Below, piece by piece: positions 1-6,310 of a stretch of DNA of 9,022 bases. The DNA lies in the NCBI GenBank assembly GCA_030638105.1, contig DAOWFF010000006.1, forward strand, positions 1 through 9,022, given 5' to 3'. This DNA is from an archaeon. Lineage in GTDB: Archaea; Nanobdellota; Nanobdellia; Pacearchaeales; GW2011-AR1. Each line of letters starts with the position of its first letter. Position 1 is the stretch's first letter. The translations under genes were made by a program, and so were the position numbers. The notes under the pieces are model-generated. The model did not search any database. It was not told the DNA's origin and saw only the letters and a program-made list of their open reading frames with translations.

Positions 1-578
1 CAATAGCAAGGGCATTTTTAAATTATTGTAAGAGTTCGGGAAGTACTCCGTGCCTGATTGTGTTTGATGCCAACGCTGATTGCATGAAACCAATGAGAGT
101 AGAATCAGAAGATTCTTCTCATACAACACCCAAGTATTGTAAAGAACCAACACATGAAGAATGGCTTAGTACTTTAATTGAAGCAGGTTTTCCAGCAGAA
201 AATATTCTTTTAGTTGGAGTTAGAAATTCTTGGAAACAGGAATTAGATTTTTTAAAAGAGAAAAATATAACTCAAATAAAAATAAATTCTATTGTTGAAG
301 ATATTGATAATATTGCAGATACGATTTTGGAATTTTCAAACAAGAAGCAACTTTATGTTTCAGTTGATATTGATGTGATTGACCCTGCATTTGCACCAGC
401 AACTGGCTATCCTGAGCCAGGCGGACTGACAAGCAGGCAGTTTATTTATTTAATTCAGCGAATAAAAAAAATTAAAAATTTAAGAGCAGTGGATATTGTT
501 GAGATTAATCCAGAAAAAGATAAAGATGGTTTGACTGTGAAACTTGGAGCGAAGATTTTGAGTGAATTGATGGATTAA
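1..578 (+). CDS. Arginase/agmatinase-family ureohydrolase, 3' part (5' end outside window)
   Basis: The frame is open from the first bases of the window to TAA at 576-578, so the N-terminal part lies upstream; the GTG at 60 is internal. The family is a Mn-dependent hydrolase acting on guanidino compounds such as arginine or agmatine. Visible family motifs are 'FDANAD' (encoded about 63-80), which matches the metal-binding DAHxD motif; 'SVDIDVIDP' (about 361-387), the second metal-binding motif with both Asp ligands; the 'GYPEPGGL' loop; and 'VDIVEINP', holding the late catalytic-site Glu. The conserved His of DAHxD is Asn here (codon AAC), which should weaken the metal site or change specificity. 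The stretch around 'EPTHEEW' suggests a cytosolic arginase-family subgroup rather than classical SpeB. The substrate cannot be told. Family assignment is strong; activity is uncertain because of the Asn. Confidence 0.9.
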   Translation, partial: IARAFLNYCKSSGSTPCLIVFDANADCMKPMRVESEDSSHTTPKYCKEPTHEEWLSTLIEAGFPAENILLVGVRNSWKQELDFLKEKNITQIKINSIVEDIDNIADTILEFSNKKQLYVSVDIDVIDPAFAPATGYPEPGGLTSRQFIYLIQRIKKIKNLRAVDIVEINPEKDKDGLTVKLGAKILSELMD

Positions 579-597
579 AAAAAAATATAACTAAGAA

Positions 598-623
598 AGT
601 TTTTGATGTTTTATATAATTTTT
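598..623 (+). terminator. T-rich stretch after the ureohydrolase gene
   Basis: Three T tracts of 4 to 5 bases (600-604, 609-612, 619-623) follow the stop codon at 578 with no stem-loop. Archaeal RNA polymerase commonly stops at such tracts, and the next gene has its own promoter, so a transcript end here is plausible. The rest of 579-654 shows nothing else. Confidence 0.4.
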
Positions 624-654
624 GTATTGCGAAATATATTTTGTTGTACGGATT

Positions 655-666
655 TTTTTATAAATA
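655..666 (+). promoter_or_regulatory. TATA box for the gene at 689
   Basis: A TTTATAAATA core (657-666) is centred about 25 to 28 bp before the ATG at 689. In archaea transcription starts about 25 bp after the TATA centre, so the mRNA would be leaderless or carry only about 3 nt of leader. This also supports the ATG at 689 as the true start. Confidence 0.7.
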
Positions 667-688
667 CCCGAGAATTTAGTTTATTTTA

Positions 689-940
689 ATGGAAACCACA
701 ATAGCTAAAAAACTTCTTGAAGAAGTTGGAGGCATTTATGACGGGAGAGGCATGATGGGACTTTGTTTATGGGTAAGAGAATATAATGGAAATCCTGGCA
801 ATAAAACTTATTTATTAGAAGTTTGTGCATATCTTGAAAGACGTAATGGTAGAGCAGATACCAGAATTCTTGGATTTGGTGCTGGATTGATCGATAAAAT
901 TTTAGATGAAGTTCCTTTAGTTAGTATTGCCGTTCAATAA
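689..940 (+). CDS. Small conserved-looking protein of unknown function (83 aa)
   Basis: I do not recognise the family. The protein is 83 residues, soluble in composition, without a signal peptide or membrane segment. It starts with a helix-like segment ('TIAKKLLEEVGG'), then has mixed hydrophobic and charged stretches around 'GLCLWVREYNGN' and 'YLLEVCAYLERRNGR', suggesting a small alpha/beta fold, and a hydrophobic C-terminus. Support for its being a real gene is a good TATA box at near-leaderless spacing and amino acid use typical of a folded protein. Its last 20 nt (921-940) overlap the 3' end of the convergent nuclease gene, so the two transcripts are antisense at their ends. The frame and promoter persuade me more than any homology. 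Confidence 0.7.
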   Translation: METTIAKKLLEEVGGIYDGRGMMGLCLWVREYNGNPGNKTYLLEVCAYLERRNGRADTRILGFGAGLIDKILDEVPLVSIAVQ

Positions 941-1607
941 TTTGTTTTATAATTTCTGCTTTTTTCCCGAGGATTTTTTCTAAGTCCTTTTCTGAACTGT
1001 TAGTTATTTTTTTTATTGTCTTGAATTTTTCCAAAAGTTTTTTTGCGGTTTTAGGTCCAATTCCTGGAAAGCCCTCAATAATAAATTGCAGTTGTTCTTT
1101 TTTATTTAATGATTTCTTTCTAGGGTTAATTTTAGTTTCTGTTTCTTTTTTTCTGGATAATACAAGAATAAATTTTGCTGTGTCCTCTGCATTTTTTGTA
1201 AAGATAATCGGAATTTTATATTTGAGAACGATTGAAAGAAGAAAGCCCCTGATTGCATTTGCATGAACTCGCGCGTCATCGTCGCTGTAAAGTTCCTGTT
1301 CGTAAATTCCCTCAATAATCAGAAGTTTGTTTTCATACTGCTGGAGTTCTTCAAGCTGGTTGCGAAGTCGTTGATTTATCATGGAGCCAATAAAGTCAGA
1401 AATCGTTTTTCTTTCTATTGCAGTGTTTTTCACGATGTAGTCCCCGACTTTCAATGCCTTGAATTCAATATCAAAACCAAGAGCTTTAAGTTCTGAGATA
1501 ACCAAAGAATTTTTTTCCCGATAATCAATTATTATTTTTTCTTTTGTTTCTGGGTTTTTTATTTCTGGAACTTTATCCGAGAAAATGTTAAGGAGAATTG
1601 GCTTCAT
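921..1607 (-). CDS. xpf: XPF/ERCC4-family structure-specific nuclease with C-terminal HhH motifs (nuclease half of a split Hef)
   Basis: 228 residues. The ERCC4 nuclease fold covers about residues 20-150 with the catalytic signature complete: D28 in 'IIIDYRE', G55-D56 in 'KVGDYIV', and E65-R66-K67 with D71 ('IERKTISDF'), which together bind the divalent metal. A helix-hairpin-helix DNA-binding element follows at about 177-200 ('GFPGIGPKTAKKLLEKF'), with a second weaker hairpin at about 205-225. The family cuts branched or fork DNA near junctions and usually works as a dimer through the HhH region. There is no helicase domain on this protein, as in crenarchaeal-type XPF; a Hef-type helicase is encoded separately at 3697-5248. 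The start ATG at 1607 is fixed by a TATA element centred 25.5 bp upstream. It is divergent from the surface-protein gene at 1658. Confidence 0.93.
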   Translation of the reverse strand: MKPILLNIFSDKVPEIKNPETKEKIIIDYREKNSLVISELKALGFDIEFKALKVGDYIVKNTAIERKTISDFIGSMINQRLRNQLEELQQYENKLLIIEGIYEQELYSDDDARVHANAIRGFLLSIVLKYKIPIIFTKNAEDTAKFILVLSRKKETETKINPRKKSLNKKEQLQFIIEGFPGIGPKTAKKLLEKFKTIKKITNSSEKDLEKILGKKAEIIKQIIERQY

Positions 1608-1624
1608 TCTTTTTTATACTTGGT

Positions 1625-1640
1625 AAAGTTTAAATACTTT
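1625..1640. promoter_or_regulatory. Shared bidirectional TATA promoter between nuclease and surface-protein genes
   Basis: The sequence aaagtttaaatacttt has inverted arms (AAAGT/ACTTT) around an AT core and is centred at 1632.5. The ATG of the + gene (1658) and the ATG of the - gene (1607) are both exactly 25.5 bp from that centre. No other TATA-like element lies in the 50-bp intergenic gap at that spacing, so a single box probably drives two leaderless transcripts. Confidence 0.75.
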
Positions 1641-1657
1641 GTTTTTATTTTAGAAAT

Positions 1658-3481
1658 ATGAAAAGAAGTTTGGTGTTTGCAGTTTGGTTGGGTTTTATTT
1701 TAGTTTTGTCTTTTTCAGTTGCCTCGGCGTGCACAAAAGGTAGTGCCGATTTAAATGGGGATGGAAATGTTGATTCAGTAGATAGCGAGGTTATTTCAAG
1801 TAATTATGGGAGAGTGGAATGTGAATTTGAGGGAAATAATTGGTGTTCCTGTTCAGACATAAATCAAGATGGAAAAGTTGATTTAACTGATTTTAGTATT
1901 TTTGCTCAGAAATATAGTTCAGAATGCATTAAATATGGTGCTGACTTAAATTTTGATGGGAATGTTGACATGGAGGACCATGGCGTTCTTGCTGAATATT
2001 ATGGGGACTATCAATGTAGTTTAACAGATGACTGGTGCGGATGTGCAGATATAAACCAAGACGATGTTGTTGATTTGACTGACTTTAGTTTTTTTGCGTC
2101 CCAGATATTTTGTAAAGATAATTATTCTCCTGATGAATCTGGTTATTGTGTGAAACAAACATGCGAGCAAATTGGGGGAGATGTTTGTAGGATAAGTTTA
2201 GACAATGCAGATAATCTTGGAGATGGAATTTGTGAAAATTATGGATGTTGGAAATGCGAGGAAAATTATATTTGGGATGGAAGTTCTTGTATTTGTGATG
2301 AAATCTGCGAGGAAATTTGTTGCGATAGTAATCATGTCTGTCTGGAAAAAGTTGGTGCTGAAGATGTTTGCGTAAACAAAACCTGCGAACAATTTGGAGG
2401 AGATGGTTGCACTAGTGCTCCCGTGCCTTTCACTAATTCTATTTTTTATCCTGAGGGGTCTGATTATTGTATTGAAGAGGAATATCTCTCTAATTGTGTG
2501 GGTTGTGATGAAGGTTATTATTGGGATGGTTTTTCTTGTATAGAAACCTGTGAAACTGCTGGCGGAGATGCTTGCACTTCTTCTCCAATACCTTTTGCTA
2601 ATTCTGTTTTTTACCAAGCAGGAAATAACTATTGCAATCTTGCAGAACATTTATCTAATTGTGTGGGGTGTGATTTGTATTCTCTGTGGGATGGTGCAAA
2701 ATGCAATAAAAAGATTTGTGTGGAGGATAGTGCTGATTTGGACTTTGATGAAGATGTTGATTTGGCAGATTATGATTTGCTTAATTTTTCTTATGCAAGA
2801 TTTGATTGCGATGATTTTAATAACTGGTGTGATTGTGCAGATATAAACCAAAATGGAGAAGTTAATTCTGTTGATTTTGATATTTTTTATGAGCAATTTC
2901 AAACAAATGAAGTTGCACAGACCGATGATGAGGATACAGAAACTAATGGAAATGATGGAACTTCCGTAGGAACAGACATCACTACTAATTGCGAGGATAG
3001 AGGATATTATTGTATGCTAAATCCAAGTTGTCAAAGTGTCGGAGGAAGTGTTTTAGGTTATGATTGTGTCGGTTCTCTTGTGTGTTGTAATAGAAGGGAG
3101 AAGATTCAGGAGACATGTGGTCAAAAAGATGGAGAGATTTGCGATATTGAACAGGAATGCGAGGGAGGAATGATTGTCAGTTCATTTGATTTGGGTTACG
3201 GAGAAAGATGTTGTGTTGATGGAACTTGCGAAAGAAAAGTTTATGTTTCAGGGTGTGAGCAAAACCATGGAAATTGCAGGAATTTGTGTAATGAAAATGA
3301 AGAAGAAACTTCTTATGACTGCGACCGGGGAAATATTTGTTGCATAAAAACAGTTTTCCTTGAACAAAGAGATGGTTACTGGAAAATTCTAAGTTTTGTG
3401 TTTTTATCTTTATTTGCTGTAGCAATTCTTGTTGCAATTATTATCAAAAAGGAAAGAAAAAATAATTTTCCAGTCAATTAA
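1658..3481 (+). CDS. Secreted or surface Cys-rich protein with three dockerin-like modules and C-terminal membrane anchor (607 aa)
   Basis: Residues 1-24 form a signal peptide ending 'SVASA' before C25. Dockerin-like pairs of Ca-binding loops occur at about 31-87, 95-150 and 359-415, with 12-residue EF-hand loops such as 'DLNGDGNVDSVD' and 'DINQDGKVDLTD'; the last loop ('DINQNGEVNSVD') has Asn at two usual Asp positions. Between the second and third modules are three Cys-rich repeats at about 168-211, 242-294 and 297-349, each opening 'TCE..GGD.C' and closing 'WDG..C'. An acidic Ser/Thr/Asn-rich linker (about 416-442) leads to three shorter modules, each ending in CC (about 445-477, 487-519, 533-562). 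A membrane helix at about 575-597 and a Lys/Arg-rich tail finish the protein. It is probably anchored outside the cell and disulfide-stabilised. Dockerins bind cohesins; no cohesin is in the window. The ligand is unknown. Its 3' end may overlap a small - strand ORF by 8 nt. Confidence 0.9.
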   Translation: MKRSLVFAVWLGFILVLSFSVASACTKGSADLNGDGNVDSVDSEVISSNYGRVECEFEGNNWCSCSDINQDGKVDLTDFSIFAQKYSSECIKYGADLNFDGNVDMEDHGVLAEYYGDYQCSLTDDWCGCADINQDDVVDLTDFSFFASQIFCKDNYSPDESGYCVKQTCEQIGGDVCRISLDNADNLGDGICENYGCWKCEENYIWDGSSCICDEICEEICCDSNHVCLEKVGAEDVCVNKTCEQFGGDGCTSAPVPFTNSIFYPEGSDYCIEEEYLSNCVGCDEGYYWDGFSCIETCETAGGDACTSSPIPFANSVFYQAGNNYCNLAEHLSNCVGCDLYSLWDGAKCNKKICVEDSADLDFDEDVDLADYDLLNFSYARFDCDDFNNWCDCADINQNGEVNSVDFDIFYEQFQTNEVAQTDDEDTETNGNDGTSVGTDITTNCEDRGYYCMLNPSCQSVGGSVLGYDCVGSLVCCNRREKIQETCGQKDGEICDIEQECEGGMIVSSFDLGYGERCCVDGTCERKVYVSGCEQNHGNCRNLCNENEEETSYDCDRGNICCIKTVFLEQRDGYWKILSFVFLSLFAVAILVAIIIKKERKNNFPVN

Positions 3482-3700
3482 TTTTTTTGTGTTTCTTAAT
3501 CATGAATTTATAATTTGGACATTTAAGTAATCTGCAAAAAAATTTGTGATGGGCTATTCTCCATTTTTTCTTGTGAATATGGCAAGGTTCGTTTGTTATT
3601 GGTTTAGTGAATGGAAGTTTGTGGGGGAGACAATGCGGGAGCAGAATCTGTTTTTACTAATTACTTTCTTGTCTTTAATATTTAGAAATTTAGGTTTCAT
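3474..3700 (-). CDS. Candidate small Cys/His-rich protein (about 75 aa) needing one frame shift
   Basis: No uninterrupted ATG-started ORF covers this stretch, but it is unlikely to be empty. An ATG at 3700 overlaps the helicase stop as ATGA (3697-3700). Its frame closes at 3596-3598 unless one extra base is read at the A5 run (3651-3655 on the + strand, as T). With that shift the product is about 75 residues with four spaced Cys (about 24, 40, 56, 61) and several His: 'EPCHIHKKKWRIAHH' then 'FFCRLLKCPNYKF', followed by a basic tail ending at TGA 3474-3476. The pattern looks like a small zinc-binding protein; I do not recognise the family. Without a shift, the second frame could start only at a rare codon (CTG at 3644). 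The stop overlaps the end of the convergent surface-protein gene by 8 nt. Treat as a candidate. Confidence 0.4.
3482..3496 (+). terminator. T7 tract directly after the surface-protein stop
   Basis: Seven T residues (3482-3488) follow the TAA at 3479-3481 directly and lead into a further T-rich stretch. There is no stem-loop. This fits an archaeal T-tract terminator for the + strand transcript. Confidence 0.5.
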
Positions 3701-5248
3701 CCCAACTTTTTTTGATAGTCCAGTTTATTTCTCCTAGCTAAATTTTCTTTAATTGTTTTTATGGCAGAGTGCATTTTTTTCTCCCGACTTCTTGATACAG
3801 AATAAAATGTTTCGTCCCGTGTTTTTTTTGTTATGAGAATAATTAGTTTTCCTTTTATTAAACGCGCGGTTCTTCCTGCTCTTTGAATTGCCCTGATTGC
3901 CGAGGGTATTGGTTCGTAAAATACAACAACATTTACTTCTGGAATATCAAGCCCTTCTTCTGCAATACAGGTCGCACACAAAACATTTATTTCTCCTGAT
4001 GAAAATTCATTGATTATTTTTTTCTGTTCTTTTTGGCTCAAACCCAAACCATTTTTTTTGCCTGTCCAACAAAGACCTTGGCAGTTATTCCCTGAAGTTC
4101 ATTGAGTTTTTCTGAGATTGATTTTGCTGTATCCCTAAACTGCGTGAATACAATCATTTTTATTTTCCGATTTTCCGATTTTTCTTTTTCTACAATTTCA
4201 ATAAGTTTGTGAAGTTTCGGGTGCTCAATATTTTTTGCAAGGAGTTCGTTTGTTCTGGTGTAAACAAAATTAAATTCCTGTTTTGCAACGAGTTTTACAA
4301 CACCCTTGCTCTGTTTTTTTGATGCCTGTTCAAATAAATTTTTCAGGTATTTGTTAAAACTTGATAATGTTTGTGTCTCCAAAAGTTCTAATGCGTGCTG
4401 GATTTTTATTGCCTGTGCGCATGCACTTGCTCCGAGCATATAATTGAAATTTTTATTTCCCCTTGCTAAAATTGCCATAATTCTTTTTTGAAGTTTAATA
4501 AGGCCTGTTTTTGAAGACGGACCATAAAGAACTCTGCGACGCTTTAATTCTTCAACATATTGCTCAAATAATTTTAAAAATACCTGTCTTATTTCTTCAA
4601 ATTCTGGAGGGAAATCCACCTTAACTTTTTCAAATTTTAATTCCTGTAAATATTCTTTTACATCCTCGCTTTCTCTTGTTCTTAATTCAACTTCTTCTAC
4701 TGAAAGATTTTTGCATATTTCTTTAATCTTGTATGTTTCACTTCCTGGCGACGCTGTTAAACCCAAAATTCTTGAATTGTTTGAATGATTTTTGTATTGT
4801 CTGGCAATATAATTGTAATCATAATTTTTAATGCATCTGTGGGCTTCGTCTTCAATGAGCAGGCAGACCTCTGTTAAGTCATAAAGATTATTTTTTAAAT
4901 CATTTGCAACGCATTGAGGAGTTGAAAAAATTATATCGGCTGTCTGCCAAATTTTTTTTCTTTTTTCAGGATTTATCATGCCTGTAAATAATTGTAAGTC
5001 CCCGAATAATTCTGGAAGATGTTTTTGAAAATAAATTAAGTGCTGTTCAGCGAGTGGTTTTGTTGGAGCAAGAAAAACAACTTTTTCTCCTGGGAATTCC
5101 TGCATTCTTTTTATGGCAAGCATCAATGCAATCAGAGTTTTTCCAAGTCCTGTTGGAAGCACAACCAGACAATTTTTTTTTGAGCAAACTTCAAAAATGT
5201 TTTTTGATAGTTCCGAGGGGTTATGTTTTGAAGAAATTTTTCTGGCAT
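3697..5248 (-). CDS. hef: Hef-type DEAH superfamily 2 helicase, frame broken at two A-runs
   Basis: Read across two -1 discontinuities, this is one protein of 517 residues. The first part (ATG 5248 to about 5201) gives the Q-motif 'ITPRNYQK'. The middle part (to TGA 4038-4040) gives Walker A 'LPTGLGKT', motif Ia 'APTKPLAEQH', 'FSTPQCV', motif II 'EDEAHRC', motif III 'GLTASPGS', the Hef-type helical insertion (roughly residues 190-330), and 'FVGQAKK'. The last part (about 4047 to TGA 3697-3699) gives 'GLSQKEQ', 'EEGLDIPEV', 'FYEPIPSAIR' and motif VI 'QRAGRTAR' (usually GRTGR). Hef unwinds and remodels stalled forks; here no nuclease domain follows. The partner nuclease is probably 921-1607. 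The ATG at 5248 is supported by a TATA box 25.5 bp upstream and by the Q-motif right after it; the GTG at 5162 would lack that motif. Unshifted reading stops after about 36 residues. Confidence 0.88.
4052..4059 (-). other. Frame discontinuity 2 in the helicase: A8 run
   Basis: On the - strand the reading is gca aaa aaa atg, which runs to a stop at 4038-4040. One extra A, or a -1 ribosomal slip on A AAA AAA, gives 'QAKKNGLGLSQKEQ', the expected Hef continuation between 'FVGQA' and 'GLSQKEQ'. The two frames overlap by only 10 nt, so the break is located to this run. Confidence 0.85.
5200..5205 (-). other. Frame discontinuity 1 in the helicase: A6 run
   Basis: The frame from ATG 5248 reads 'PRNYQK' up to this A6 run, then goes out of frame and stops at 5132-5134. 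One extra A, or a -1 slip after the AAA codon, joins 'PRNYQK' to 'NIFEVC' and then to 'LPTGLGKT', the usual helicase order. The downstream frame has no ATG above it before a stop at 5298-5300. Confidence 0.85.
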
Positions 5249-5269
5249 AAATTAAAAAACTTTTTGAGG

Positions 5270-5277
5270 TATAAATA
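5270..5277 (-). promoter_or_regulatory. TATA box for the helicase gene
   Basis: On the - strand the box reads tatttata, centred 25.5 bp from the ATG at 5248. It sits inside the 44-bp gap after the S2P-like gene, so the helicase need not depend on read-through from it. Confidence 0.75.
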
Positions 5278-5292
5278 TATTTGTATGAATTT

Positions 5293-5928
5293 TTAAATCA
5301 CAAACGCCACGCAAAACAATCCGATTAAAACTATTGAGGCAAGAAAACTCCAGAGGACTAAACTGCCGAAAAATATTTTGTTGCCGTCTAAGTCAGAAAT
5401 TGGGAGCATGTTAAAGAAAGCATAGTAAATATTTAATTTTGAAAATTCAGAAAACCCGACGAGGTATCCAATTACTGCAAAAATTAGATTTGCAAAAATT
5501 CCTGTGGCAGCGATTAATGCTATCTGGTATTCTGTTATTTCTGAAAAAGAATAAAGATGGTGTCTTTTTGCTGCCCGAGAAATTTTTGGCTTGATTTCAA
5601 AAATTAAAGACGCCATCCAGACAAAACCCTGAACTGGCAAAAGAAGAATTTTTGAAATAACTGGCAGAACTGCTCCTGCTGGAAAAGGTTTTTTAAAATA
5701 CGTCCAAGGTCTAAATCCAAATCTTTTTATTTCCCATAATTTTATTTCTATATTTGAATCAAGATAAAAACTTGTGATTTTTTTTGCTACAATATTCGTT
5801 AAGATAACAATTAAAACAGAAAGCAAAGCATAAAGAAAAATTTTTGTGGTTTCAATTAAACTAATTGCGAATGCGAGAATTAAAGTTGTTATTGTAAGGA
5901 TGGTTATTTCTTTTTTGTTTAGGAACAT
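5293..5928 (-). CDS. S2P/M50-like integral membrane protein lacking HExxH (211 aa)
   Basis: Hydrophobic segments lie at about residues 8-25, 30-48, 84-110, 133-158 and 186-210, with charged loops such as 'KRFGFRPWTYFKKPFPAG' between them. The motif 'NMLPISDLDGNK' (173-184) and the 'TGIFANL' segment (142-148) match the C-terminal core of site-2-protease-like proteins, where 'NxxPxxxLDG' supplies the third zinc ligand. The site expected for HExxH, in the second helix at about 43-50, reads 'LTNIVAKK', with both His and the Glu gone. I therefore infer a proteolytically inactive S2P-like membrane protein, perhaps a binding or regulatory form. It lies divergent from the PRC-barrel gene with a 99-bp gap and upstream of the helicase on the same strand. 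The ATG at 5928 has a TATA box about 25 bp upstream. Confidence 0.78.
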   Translation of the reverse strand: MFLNKKEITILTITTLILAFAISLIETTKIFLYALLSVLIVILTNIVAKKITSFYLDSNIEIKLWEIKRFGFRPWTYFKKPFPAGAVLPVISKILLLPVQGFVWMASLIFEIKPKISRAAKRHHLYSFSEITEYQIALIAATGIFANLIFAVIGYLVGFSEFSKLNIYYAFFNMLPISDLDGNKIFFGSLVLWSFLASIVLIGLFCVAFVI

Positions 5929-5947
5929 AATTATCCATAGTTTGGAT

Positions 5948-5957
5948 TTTTATAAAG
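5948..5957 (-). promoter_or_regulatory. TATA box for the S2P-like gene
   Basis: TTTATAAA (5949-5956) reads the same on both strands and is centred 24.5 bp from the ATG at 5928, the leaderless spacing seen at the other promoters. The + strand gene at 6028 has its own box, so this one probably serves the - strand. Confidence 0.7.
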
Positions 5958-5990
5958 TTTGTTATGTCTGTTATTTCAGATATTTTTGTA

Positions 5991-6006
5991 ACGAAATATT
6001 TATAAA
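5991..6006 (+). promoter_or_regulatory. BRE-like element and TATA box for the PRC-barrel/membrane-protein unit
   Basis: The 16-mer acgaaatatttataaa combines a BRE-like 'cgaaa' with a TATA octamer (5999-6006) centred 25.5 bp before the ATG at 6028. It differs at one base from the promoter at 6831-6846. Confidence 0.8.
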
Positions 6007-6027
6007 CAAGTCAGGCATTTTAATAAA

Positions 6028-6306
6028 ATGAGAATTAAAAGAATAACAGAAGTTGTCGGGGTGAAGGTTTATACTGACTCTGGTGATTATTTTGGAGAAG
6101 TTGAAGAAGCCAATTTGTGTGAGAATAAAATTGATGGGTGGAGAATAAAAGTCGGGAGCAGTGTTGCGTCTTTGATTGGAGGAGCAAGAGGAGTGATAAT
6201 CCCGCATCAGTTTGTGAAGGCGATTAGTGATATTTTCATCATAAATAAATCTGCCTTGCCTAACCCAGATTCAGAGCTTGACGAAATTCCAGAAGATTTA
6301 ATCTAA
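6028..6306 (+). CDS. PRC-barrel domain protein (92 aa)
   Basis: The protein is essentially one PRC-barrel: beta-rich 'VVGVKVYTDSGDYFGEVEEANL' character over residues 9-30, 'KIDGWRIKVG' over 34-43, and the closing strands 'GVIIPHQFVKAISDIFII' over 55-72, followed by an acidic tail 'DSELDEIPEDL'. The Gly-Asp-x-x-Gly turn ('SGDYFGEV') is typical of the fold. Small archaeal PRC-barrel proteins can act as adaptors, and in haloarchaea some link the FtsZ anchor SepF in cell division; whether this one does so is unknown. There is no membrane segment, so it is likely cytosolic or membrane-associated through a partner. The next gene starts 4 nt after its stop (a second in-frame TAA follows at once), so the two are cotranscribed. 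The leaderless start is fixed by the TATA box. Confidence 0.85.
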   Translation: MRIKRITEVVGVKVYTDSGDYFGEVEEANLCENKIDGWRIKVGSSVASLIGGARGVIIPHQFVKAISDIFIINKSALPNPDSELDEIPEDLI

Positions 6307-6310
6307 TAAA

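Noticed and set aside
60..578. GTG at 60 as the start of the ureohydrolase
   Set aside because: The frame is open back to the window edge and the upstream residues continue the family pattern, so the gene is simply cut by the window.
2198..2902. Antisense and alternate-frame ORFs inside the surface-protein gene
   Set aside because: They lie wholly within a clear coding frame, are rich in Ile/Thr/Phe from AT-rich complement, and have no promoter at the usual spacing.
3546..3737. A + strand ORF of 63 aa between surface protein and helicase
   Set aside because: No TATA box at leaderless spacing, low-complexity hydrophobic product, and it runs opposite the helicase end and the Cys/His reading.
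4038..5162. Helicase starting at GTG 5162
   Set aside because: That start lies at the Walker A motif and omits the Q-motif. ATG 5248 has a TATA box at the right spacing and gives PRNYQK after one shift.
5054..5296. A + strand ORF of 80 aa opposite the helicase start
   Set aside because: It is a shadow of the helicase Walker A region with no support of its own.
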